DNA of 64,000 nt from Cladopsammia gracilis (taxonomy: Eukaryota; Cnidaria; Anthozoa; Scleractinia; Dendrophylliidae), in assembly GCA_022457155.1 (NCBI GenBank), contig JAJGOT010000628.1, forward strand, positions 1 to 64,000, given 5' to 3'. The notes beneath the pieces were generated by a model. The model made no database searches, was not told the DNA's origin, and worked only from the letters and a program-made list of their open reading frames with translations. A program made the position numbers and the translations under genes. Positions 58,677 to 64,000 of the stretch are shown piece by piece; the first letter of the stretch is position 1; each line of letters opens with the position of its first letter.

Positions 58677-59087
58677 ATGGAAGAACAAAGAAGAATAAGA
58701 GATTTTGATACGGGAGAAATTTCTTATATTGACTCTGTAGAGTATGGTTCCGGTTTCTTTGATACACTTGCAAAAATCGGTTCCAAATTAACAGGAAAAA
58801 CAGCGAGTAAATTAGCCAGTAAAGCAGCAGAAAAACTTATTGAAAAAGGTGCTGAAAAGGTTGGAGAAAAAACCGGTGAAGTTCTTGGTGAAAAAATTTA
58901 TGACAAGTTTTCATCCAGAGGTAAAAAAGAACCTGCTGCAGCACCACCGCCACCGCCACCGCCACAAATCTCAGGCGAAACAAAAGGAGTTGAAATCATT
59001 AAATTTTTAAACGAAGAAAACGCTAAGAAGGAGAAGAAAGAAGACAAATTTCAATACATCAGAAAAATCGTGAATGATCTGATTTAA
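58677..59087 (+). CDS. Small amphipathic core protein (pVI/pX-like)
   Basis: 136 residues. A GSGFFDTLAKIG element is followed by a long amphipathic Lys/Ala/Glu helix (KLASKAAEKLIEKGAEKVGE), a proline run and a basic C-terminus. Short proteins with a Gly-x-Gly-aromatic start and a lytic-type helix recall adenovirus pVI or pX precursors, and a GG/GSG-type site could be cut by the viral protease. Between minor and major capsid genes. Function inferred only. Confidence 0.55.
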   Translation: MEEQRRIRDFDTGEISYIDSVEYGSGFFDTLAKIGSKLTGKTASKLASKAAEKLIEKGAEKVGEKTGEVLGEKIYDKFSSRGKKEPAAAPPPPPPPQISGETKGVEIIKFLNEENAKKEKKEDKFQYIRKIVNDLI

Positions 59088-59101
59088 TTTTAAAAATAAT
59101 T

Positions 59102-59124
59102 TCTTATTATAATTCATAATAAGA
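59102..59124 (+). promoter_or_regulatory. Inverted repeat TCTTATTAT-N5-ATAATAAGA abutting the major capsid start
   Basis: Arms 59,102-59,110 and 59,116-59,124 around AATTC; ATG follows at 59,125. A variant of the palindrome before 57,879 and 61,723. Confidence 0.55.
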
Positions 59125-60423
59125 ATGAGTTTCAGAAATCCAGAATTGGTCAAACGATATGAATACGTATCCTACGATTTGGAAACACCGCTAATCGATA
59201 ATGTCGCAAATGATAATAGACAGGTTAAGAATAATTATCGATTCACGGTTGATAACTCTTCAGAAGCAAATCCGATCGATTGGTATAACGCTTATTTGGA
59301 AGTAGATTTCAAACTTGTTACGCTTGCCGATAGTACAACCGGGATAGTAGCCGGACCGAATAACGGTAATCAAGATTGTACCACAACTAACGGTCATACA
59401 TTTATAAAACAGATTCAGGTTGAATGCGGTGGAATAACCGTTTACAATAACACAAGAGCCAACGAAACATCGAACGTACTTTCCCTCTTAAAATATACAA
59501 AAAGTTATGCCGATACAATCGGTAAAGATCAGTTTTTATATTTGGATTCATCCACAGGAACAACAGAAGCACGACCGGCTCAAGCGCTATATAACGAAGG
59601 TTTTGCTAGAAGAAAGATTTTGACGGATGCTGCAGCTGTTAACAAAATATCGATTCCACTAAATCTATACAGTTATTTTGCAGCTTTCAAAAATAATCTT
59701 CACCCGAATATCAAGACAAATCTTCTTATAGAACTTGAAAGCGATAGCAATATAATTTTCAGAAAAGGAGCTGCTCCAGATAGTAAAGTGATTTTAACAA
59801 AATTAAGATTGTGGTGTCCAAAAATTATTTTCAACGGTTTAGGAATGAAACAGTATCTTGATGATTATTTGAAACCCAAAAAATGGACCTATTTGAGAGA
59901 ACACACCGAAATATTACAAACAACCTCTATAAATAGCTCCTTTCGAATAAGTACAGGTATTAGGAGACCGAGGCATGTTTTCATCTGGGTTGTTCCCGAG
60001 GCAAACTATAATAATCAGGAGCAAAATATATTTACTTTCGATACATTTAGAATTGGACCAAACAATCGATATTTTTCTAGAGCACACTTGCTAATAAATA
60101 ATAGCATCCAGTATCCTCAATTAGATTTGACATCAGATGAGGAGTCAAGACTTTACAGAGCTTTGTTATCCTACAGTTCCGCTTACAACGACTTTTTAAG
60201 CGGAACAATAATTGACCGAGCAAATTTCAGAAATCTTTTTGGAATTCTATACTTTAATCTTAGAAACCAAGAAGAAGATGTAAAAGATGGTGTGGTTGCG
60301 CTTACTTTCAATTATGAATTAAACGGAGCAAATCCAACAAATTATAGATTGAATGCTTTAGTTTTACACGAAAAAGAGATAGAGTTATACACATCATCCG
60401 GAAAAATATTAATAAAAGCGTAA
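59125..60423 (+). CDS. Major capsid protein (double jelly-roll candidate)
   Basis: 432 residues, the usual size of cnidarian Polinton-like major capsid proteins. Starts MSFRNPELVKRYEYVSYDLE; has NPIDWYNAYLEVDFKL, GHTFIKQIQVECGGITVYNN, a strand-rich middle, RPRHVFIWVVPEANYNNQEQ and ends with VVALTFNYELNGANPTNYRL. The tandem beta-sandwich layout is inferred from strand spacing. It would assemble trimeric hexons of the icosahedral shell, with the penton, ATPase and protease encoded around it. Confidence 0.8.
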   Translation: MSFRNPELVKRYEYVSYDLETPLIDNVANDNRQVKNNYRFTVDNSSEANPIDWYNAYLEVDFKLVTLADSTTGIVAGPNNGNQDCTTTNGHTFIKQIQVECGGITVYNNTRANETSNVLSLLKYTKSYADTIGKDQFLYLDSSTGTTEARPAQALYNEGFARRKILTDAAAVNKISIPLNLYSYFAAFKNNLHPNIKTNLLIELESDSNIIFRKGAAPDSKVILTKLRLWCPKIIFNGLGMKQYLDDYLKPKKWTYLREHTEILQTTSINSSFRISTGIRRPRHVFIWVVPEANYNNQEQNIFTFDTFRIGPNNRYFSRAHLLINNSIQYPQLDLTSDEESRLYRALLSYSSAYNDFLSGTIIDRANFRNLFGILYFNLRNQEEDVKDGVVALTFNYELNGANPTNYRLNALVLHEKEIELYTSSGKILIKA

Positions 60424-60456
60424 ATCTAATTAAAATTATATTTTGTAAAATTAAAA

Positions 60457-61254
60457 ATGGCTACAGCGTATTTTGCATATGGAGTAGATCTGTCTCAAGG
60501 ACAGCTACAAAGGTTGAAAAAAGCATATGACGATAATTCAGAAATTACGATAAGGTTGAGTAAGAATAATTTGAAAGGGTCGCATGAGTTGATGTTGACA
60601 AAAACCCAGATTAATAAGATTAATAAAGCGCTAAAAAACGGTACCGGTACCGATATCAAAATATCTAAAACACAGATTCGTAAAGCGATCATAAAAGGTG
60701 GAAGTTTGTGGACCTCTCTGTTGTCACTCGGTGCAAAGTTGTTACCTTTTGCTACAAAAGCGGCAACAAAGGTAGTACCTTTAGCTACAAAAGCAGCTAC
60801 AAAGGTACTACCTCATTTAGCTACAGGAGCGCTAGGCGCTTTGGGAAGTCTCGGTATCGATAAGATTTTTGGTAGCGGTATTACGATACCGTTTGATTTT
60901 CTTCCTCAACTTGCAAAATTAAAAGGATTAACACAAGGGCAAGCGGTAGCGGTGCAAAAAGGTATGCAAACCGGTAGCGGTATAACATTTAAACCTACGC
61001 AAAGACAGATAAATGGAGGATTTTTAGGAACACTTGCTGCAATCGGAATTCCTATGGCTATCGAATTAGCTTCAAAACTTTTTGGAAAAGGGTTATCTGT
61101 AAGTCCACCAACGGACGTTGGTGGTAGAGGATTACAAGTACCAAAACTGCCGAGAGGTAGAGGATTACAGATTTCTCCAAAATATCCATACCATCCTCCA
61201 CCTTTTTACGGATCATGGGGTGAAAAAAACCCAAATTTAGGGATGTACCGCTAA
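60457..61254 (+). CDS. Virion core/membrane-active protein upstream of the protease
   Basis: 265 residues. N-terminal ~80 residues are basic (YDDNSEITIRLSKNNLKG; KTQIRKAIIKGG). A long Ala/Leu hydrophobic region follows (SLWTSLLSLGAKLLP to ATGALGALGSLGIDKIFGSG), with internal repeat ATKAATKVVPLATKAATKVL. A second hydrophobic segment (NGGFLGTLAAIGIPMAIELA) and Gly-Arg-Gly motifs (GRGLQVP, GRGLQIS) end it. These features fit a pVI/pX-like precursor cut by the viral protease at KGG/NGG-type sites. Near its 3' end is the heptamer A AAA AAC at 61,224-61,230, in the right phase for -1 shifting into the protease. Confidence 0.65.
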   Translation: MATAYFAYGVDLSQGQLQRLKKAYDDNSEITIRLSKNNLKGSHELMLTKTQINKINKALKNGTGTDIKISKTQIRKAIIKGGSLWTSLLSLGAKLLPFATKAATKVVPLATKAATKVLPHLATGALGALGSLGIDKIFGSGITIPFDFLPQLAKLKGLTQGQAVAVQKGMQTGSGITFKPTQRQINGGFLGTLAAIGIPMAIELASKLFGKGLSVSPPTDVGGRGLQVPKLPRGRGLQISPKYPYHPPPFYGSWGEKNPNLGMYR

Positions 61255-61256
61255 GT
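61224..61256 (+). promoter_or_regulatory. -1 frameshift signal: A AAA AAC slippery site, core protein to protease
   Basis: Heptamer 61,224-61,230 is in the X XXY YYZ phase of the upstream ORF (codons GAA AAA AAC). A -1 slip makes the next codon start at 61,230, exactly the protease frame. A bulged stem (61,235-61,242 with 61,248-61,256) begins 5-6 nt downstream. The upstream frame ends at TAA 61,252-61,254. Confidence 0.65.
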
Positions 61257-61682
61257 AATTTTGACCTCCTTGAATGGATAAAATATTTAAAAATACCTGA
61301 TTTCAAAGGTATTTTTTCGAGAGATCAAACGGTAAGTCATATACATAAAACAGGTTGTTGTATAATTAATCTTGATGATAAGATAGGGAACGGTACACAC
61401 TGGGTAGCAACATTTGTAAAAAATAAAAATCTCATATATTATTTTGATTCGTTTTGTTTACCACCACCACAAGATTTCATTGATTATGCTGATAAATTAG
61501 GTATGGAATATCAATATAATATCGGTTACCCGTTTCAAGCTATAAAATCAGTAAGATGCGGTTATTATTGTTTATATTTTCTTGATAATATTTACAAAAA
61601 ATCATTTTACGATTGCTTAAGTAGATTCAAAATCGATAATCAAAACTACAATGAAAAGTTTATTAAAAAATATTTTGTGTAA
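61230..61682 (+). CDS. Adenain-type cysteine protease, no start codon of its own
   Basis: About 150 codons after the proposed slip, TAA at 61,680-61,682. Triad order is adenain-like: His in GTHWVA (61,398-61,400), Asp in YYFDSF (61,446-61,448), Gln at 61,536-61,538 and Cys in CGYYCLYFLD (61,569-61,571). A conserved lead-in reads PLSNFDLLEWIKYL. The frame is closed upstream by TGA at 61,221-61,223, and the first ATG (61,503) lies after His and Asp. A whole enzyme therefore needs -1 frameshifting from the core ORF, or a non-AUG start. It would mature capsid precursors. Confidence 0.8.
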   Translation, partial: PKFRDVPLSNFDLLEWIKYLKIPDFKGIFSRDQTVSHIHKTGCCIINLDDKIGNGTHWVATFVKNKNLIYYFDSFCLPPPQDFIDYADKLGMEYQYNIGYPFQAIKSVRCGYYCLYFLDNIYKKSFYDCLSRFKIDNQNYNEKFIKKYFV

Positions 61683-61696
61683 TTAAAATTAAAAAG

Positions 61697-61723
61697 TTTT
61701 ATTATACAGATCGTATAATAAAA
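61697..61723 (+). promoter_or_regulatory. Inverted repeat TTTTATTATAC-N5-GTATAATAAAA abutting the zinc-ribbon start
   Basis: Arms 61,697-61,707 and 61,713-61,723 around AGATC, identical to 57,853-57,879 including the spacer and preceding AAG. The last A is the A of the ATG. Confidence 0.6.
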
Positions 61724-61881
61724 TGGAGTCGCTAACGTATTGTGTTAAGGAAAAAATAAAAACCGGCTGTACTGAACCATCCGGTTACGAGATAGCCACC
61801 AACGGCAGGCCTTATTTTTGGTGCACTTGCGCTAATTGCGGAATCAAGAAAACCCGTTTCGTTAAGAGTTCGGAAAACTAG
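61723..61881 (+). CDS. Small zinc-ribbon protein (DUF5679-like)
   Basis: 52 residues with a C...C / C-x2-C layout (Cys 7, Cys 16, then WCTCANCG) and the end KKTRFVK. The NGRPYF and C-x2-CG-x2-KTRFV signature matches the DUF5679 family common in NCLDVs and Polinton-like elements, where it often precedes a PLA2 domain. The usual first C-x2-C here is C-x-E-K, so one ligand seems missing. The ORF ends with GAA AAC TAG, which looks like part of a frameshift signal into the PLA2 frame. Confidence 0.75.
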   Translation: MESLTYCVKEKIKTGCTEPSGYEIATNGRPYFWCTCANCGIKKTRFVKSSEN

Positions 61882-61904
61882 TTGGGCCCCCACAAGGTGG
61901 GGGC
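61872..61904 (+). promoter_or_regulatory. -1 frameshift signal: G GAA AAC with GC hairpin, zinc ribbon to PLA2
   Basis: Heptamer-like GGAAAAC at 61,872-61,878, immediately before the stop TAG (61,879). A 7-nt spacer is followed by a perfect 8-bp hairpin: GCCCCCAC (61,886-61,893), loop AAG, GTGGGGGC (61,897-61,904), then T6. A -1 step enters the PLA2 frame at 61,878. The first codon is not a textbook slippery triplet (GAA to GGA needs a G:U at the middle base), so this is the weakest of the three sites. Confidence 0.5.
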
Positions 61905-62489
61905 TTTTTTGATGTGGAAGGTAGTCATAGTCTTGGAGAGATAGCTATGAAAGCCGGTATGAAAGGTCTTTACAATTTAGGAAAAATAGGAGCGTCAAAA
62001 GCCGTCAAATCAGACTTTGTAAAGAAAAAGATTAGATCAGCCGCTGATAAGTATATAGATCAGGCTTTGGACAGTTTCACGGGAGACTTATCGAAAAGAC
62101 TCGATCCGCTTCACCACGGTAGCGGTGTCGACATTCATAAAATGATCGGTAAGCTTCCGAAACCGAAAGGCGGTTGGACATTACCCGGACATAAATACAC
62201 AGGATCATACAATGACTTGGATACACAACTGACGTATGATCCAGAAACAGGAAAAATACTGGAGATCTACGATAAACCGACGGGTGAAACGGATGCCATA
62301 GCTATGCAGCATGATGTCGATTATTCTGTGTGTGCAAATAAACCGGAACCGCGTAAATGTAAAAACGATGCGGATAGAAAAATGGTGAAAGCTTTGGATA
62401 GCGTGCCCTATAACGATCGACAATGGGGTCACTGGTTAGCTAGAAATACTATCGACGTAAAACAAAAACTTGGGTTGGGAAACGGATAA
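61878..62489 (+). CDS. Phospholipase A2-like virion protein
   Basis: The frame is open from 61,866 to TAA 62,487-62,489. The first ATG in frame is 61,947; a GTG is at 61,914. The catalytic His-Asp pair is in MQHDVDYS (62,310-62,315), the calcium-loop-like YTGSYNDLD is about 36 codons before it, and a second Asp is in NDADRKMV. A basic helix-rich N-terminus (GEIAMKAGMKGLYNLGK) precedes. This resembles the parvovirus VP1-type PLA2 module, which helps virions cross endosomal membranes (family knowledge). Translation may be by internal ATG or by -1 frameshifting from the zinc ribbon. At its 3' end GGA AAC forms the next slippery site. Confidence 0.75.
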   Translation, partial: LVGPPQGGGFFDVEGSHSLGEIAMKAGMKGLYNLGKIGASKAVKSDFVKKKIRSAADKYIDQALDSFTGDLSKRLDPLHHGSGVDIHKMIGKLPKPKGGWTLPGHKYTGSYNDLDTQLTYDPETGKILEIYDKPTGETDAIAMQHDVDYSVCANKPEPRKCKNDADRKMVKALDSVPYNDRQWGHWLARNTIDVKQKLGLGNG

Positions 62490-62564
62490 GGCCGCCGAGT
62501 AGATGGCAAGAAAAGCTTGCAGATGAGTTACATAAACCTATAAGGCGAAAGTTTACTCGGCGGC
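62477..62564 (+). promoter_or_regulatory. -1 frameshift signal: G GGA AAC with long stem, PLA2 to integrase
   Basis: Canonical GGGAAAC at 62,477-62,483, in phase (TTG GGA AAC). A 7-nt spacer is followed by an 11-bp perfect stem, GCCGCCGAGTA (62,491-62,501) with TACTCGGCGGC (62,554-62,564). The 52-nt loop contains a further hairpin GCAAG/CTTGC (62,506-62,520). Stop of the 0 frame is at 62,487, inside the spacer. The -1 frame continues as the integrase. Confidence 0.75.
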
Positions 62565-63439
62565 GTGTTATTGTAAACGGAATCGATGAGATATGGTGCT
62601 CTGACCTTGTCGAGATGCAGAAATTAAGTAAGTGGAATAAGGGATATCGATATCTTCTCATGGTGTTAGATGTTTTTAGTAAATACGGTTGGATTGTACC
62701 GTTGAAGAATAAAAAGGGAGAGACCGTTAGGGAAGCGTTCAAAACAATATTCAAGAAAGGAAGAAAACCGAAAATGCTGTGGGTGGATAAGGGTAAAGAG
62801 TATTACAACAAGAATATGAAAGAACTGTTGGATAAAAATAAGATAGTGATGTATTCGACAGAGAATGAAGAAAAATCTAGTGTTTGTGAAAGATGGAACC
62901 GTACGATAAAAGAGAAAATGTATAAACAGTTTACCGTTCAAAACAATACAAAATATCTTGATATGTTGCCGATGATATTGAAAGAATACAATAATTCAAA
63001 ACACCGAAGCATCGGTATGACACCTGTGGAAGCGTCGAAGAAAAAGAACGAAAGTGCTGTTTACTTAAATCTGTATGGTAAGATGAAACGGATGAATACT
63101 AAGCCGAAATTTAAAGTTGGTGATAAAGTTCGAATATCAAAATATAAACGTCCTGTTTTCGATAAAGGTTACACACCGAATTGGACTGAAGAGATTTTTA
63201 CTATCGATAAGATTCGATACACTAACCCTATAACTTATAAACTGAAAGATGAGTTGGGTGAGGAGATAACGGGTTCTTTTTATAAGGAAGAGCTGCAGAA
63301 GGCTAAACAGACCATCTTTCGTATTGAGAAAGTGATTCGACGAGATGCTCGAAAAGGTAAAGCGTTAGTGAAGTGGAGCGGGTATAGCGATAAATTCAAC
63401 TCTTGGGTAGATTTGAAAGAACTGAAAGACCTGCGGTGA
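62483..63439 (+). CDS. DDE integrase with chromodomain, no start codon upstream of the catalytic core
   Basis: About 318 codons in the -1 frame from the proposed slip. Retroviral-type core: first Asp in WCSDLVEM (62,603-62,605), second in LWVDKGKEYYN (62,786-62,788), Glu in VCERWNRTIK (62,888-62,890), 33 residues after the second Asp. After a beta domain (KFKVGDKVRISKYK) comes a chromodomain-like end (FRIEKVIRRDARKGKALVKW then SGYSDKFNSWVDL). The first ATG, at 62,615, lies after the first catalytic Asp, so an ATG-started product would be dead. It inserts the viral genome into the host; the chromodomain may steer it to histones. Confidence 0.88.
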   Translation, partial: RIRPPSRWQEKLADELHKPIRRKFTRRRVIVNGIDEIWCSDLVEMQKLSKWNKGYRYLLMVLDVFSKYGWIVPLKNKKGETVREAFKTIFKKGRKPKMLWVDKGKEYYNKNMKELLDKNKIVMYSTENEEKSSVCERWNRTIKEKMYKQFTVQNNTKYLDMLPMILKEYNNSKHRSIGMTPVEASKKKNESAVYLNLYGKMKRMNTKPKFKVGDKVRISKYKRPVFDKGYTPNWTEEIFTIDKIRYTNPITYKLKDELGEEITGSFYKEELQKAKQTIFRIEKVIRRDARKGKALVKWSGYSDKFNSWVDLKELKDLR

Positions 63440-63482
63440 ATAGAATTCTTTTCATTTCATGAACGTGAAATGAAAATTTAAA

Positions 63483-63492
63483 ATGGTATTAA
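63483..63492 (+). promoter_or_regulatory. Shared upstream motif TGGTATTAA (gene at 63,515)
   Basis: Plus-strand ATGGTATTAA, 22 nt before the ATG; the only plus-strand member of the set. Confidence 0.5.
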
Positions 63493-63514
63493 AAAAATCT
63501 TGAGAATAATTAAG

Positions 63515-64000
63515 ATGGAGTCACAAACTGTTCAACAGCTTAGGGCAATTGCACGTGAAAGAGGATTGAAAGGTCATTCACGTTATAGGAGGAAGGCGGA
63601 CTTGATCAAATTCATCGAAAGTAGTAAAGAAGAACCAGCACGAGGGATTGTGAATTTTATAGATGAAGAAGAACCAGCACGAGGGATTGTGAATTTTATA
63701 GATGAAGAAGAACCATCACCATCACCCAAAAGAAGAAGAAAAAGGCAATCGTCCCCACATCTACAAGACGACATAATTCGTCAATCAGAGATACCTCAAC
63801 GTAAACGAAATAAGAAGAGACAGAAGAAAGAAAAGAAGCAAAAAGCCCGTCAAGCAAAGAAGGATGAGAAAATAGAAGAGGTTGTGATTAGATCTGAAAG
63901 ATCTGAAGATGAACACTGTCTTGCGGTGTTTGATAAGAAGAGACAAAAGAAACTAAAGAGGGAGGCTGCTCGTCTAACAAAGAAAATCAACCGTGCAAAA
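63515..64000 (+). CDS. SAP-like basic protein, continues past window end
   Basis: 162 codons open to the last base. N-terminal SAP/Rho-N-like unit (VQQLRAIARERGLKGHSRYR then KADLIKFI), the third of its kind in the element. Then a perfect 39-nt tandem duplication (13-residue unit EEPARGIVNFIDE), and a long Lys/Arg/Gln-rich basic helix with nuclear-localisation-like PKRRRKRQ. What follows is unseen; it could be a separate DNA-binding protein or the leader of a larger protein. Confidence 0.65.
   Translation, partial: MESQTVQQLRAIARERGLKGHSRYRRKADLIKFIESSKEEPARGIVNFIDEEEPARGIVNFIDEEEPSPSPKRRRKRQSSPHLQDDIIRQSEIPQRKRNKKRQKKEKKQKARQAKKDEKIEEVVIRSERSEDEHCLAVFDKKRQKKLKREAARLTKKINRAK

Larger units (their letters stand above)
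50194..64000. mobile_element. Maverick/Polinton (adintovirus-like) integrated DNA virus, left part
   Basis: Contiguous intact genes for the Polinton morphogenetic set: FtsK/HerA-type packaging ATPase, adenain-type protease, double-jelly-roll major capsid candidate, penton-like minor capsid, PLA2, DDE integrase with chromodomain. Similarity to copy A stops near 50,185-50,194, where AGTAGTTATAGTAGGG begins; Polintons start with AG and carry long terminal inverted repeats and 6-bp target duplications. The right terminus and polymerase B are not in the window, so neither can be checked. The element is AT-rich, intron-free and free of inactivating mutations. Confidence 0.9.

Noticed and set aside
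61886..61910. Bacterial-type intrinsic terminator (GC hairpin plus T6)
   Set aside because: The element is eukaryotic and the hairpin lies between two coding frames at the exact spacing of a frameshift stimulator. A Pol III-type stop on the T-run would matter only for a Pol III transcript, and none is indicated here.
62615..63439. Integrase starting at the ATG at 62,615
   Set aside because: The first catalytic Asp (62,603) and the conserved lead-in from about 62,500 lie upstream in the same frame, so this start would give an inactive enzyme.
50461..64000. Bacterial or phage contamination
   Set aside because: The left flank is host sequence continuous with the duplication, with an empty site in copy A, and the genes are the Polinton set.

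Overview
The window is eukaryotic, most likely from an anthozoan cnidarian such as a stony coral. The reasons are: spliced genes with GT/AG introns encoding a DZIP3-type HEPN, NACHT and leucine-rich-repeat immune receptor; a dense load of MITEs and tyrosine-recombinase retroelements; and an integrated Maverick/Polinton (adintovirus-like) DNA virus. Species is not identifiable from sequence alone.

Layout. (1) 1-12,580 and 37,757-50,193 are two copies, A and B, of one segmental duplication. Each carries the 3' part of a HEPN-NACHT-LRR (NLR) gene on the + strand. For copy B the whole gene can be assembled: seven exons from 33,781 to 49,281, intron phases mutually consistent, 4,305 nt or 1,434 aa. 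Copy A starts about 19 bp after its HEPN exon, which lies outside the window. A 68-bp minisatellite in the same intron has about 48 copies in A and 15 in B. (2) 12,579-23,670 is a nested transposon stack in copy A: a long inverted-repeat element split by a DIRS/Ngaro-like retroelement (minus strand, gag intact, RT/RH/YR broken), a second non-autonomous element with split direct repeats, and a 0.9-kb MITE. Copy B has the empty site. (3) 24,150-33,000 is intergenic, full of foldback elements and MITEs. (4) 33,000-34,234 is a 618-bp tandem duplication that doubles the promoter and first exon of the NLR gene.

(5) 50,194-64,000 is the left part of a Polinton-like virus inserted about 0.9 kb downstream of NLR gene B; copy A shows the approximate pre-insertion site. 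The minus strand carries two paralogous acidic-tailed proteins (possibly ssDNA-binding), SAP-like proteins (one with CxHG zinc repeats), a membrane-type protein, a fiber and the packaging ATPase. The plus strand carries a coiled-coil virion protein, penton-like minor capsid, two small amphipathic core proteins, major capsid, adenain-type protease, a zinc ribbon (DUF5679-like), phospholipase A2, integrase with chromodomain, and a SAP-like protein running off the end. No DNA polymerase B is in the window; it should lie beyond 64,000 if the element is complete. Reading frames are intact, so the copy looks recent.

The main novelty is in the virus. Three successive ORF junctions (core/protease, zinc ribbon/PLA2, PLA2/integrase) each step by exactly -1 and each carry a slippery-type heptamer (A AAA AAC, G GAA AAC, G GGA AAC) with a downstream stem. 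The protease and integrase cannot be made whole from any ATG of their own. This suggests retrovirus-like serial -1 ribosomal frameshifting in a DNA virus. Between two minus-strand genes, 52,6xx-52,950 looks like a GC-rich structured RNA: three cUUCGg tetraloop hairpins, pseudoknotted long-range helices, an upstream TATA box and a terminal T6 run. Two shared upstream motifs divide the viral genes into putative non-structural and structural expression classes.
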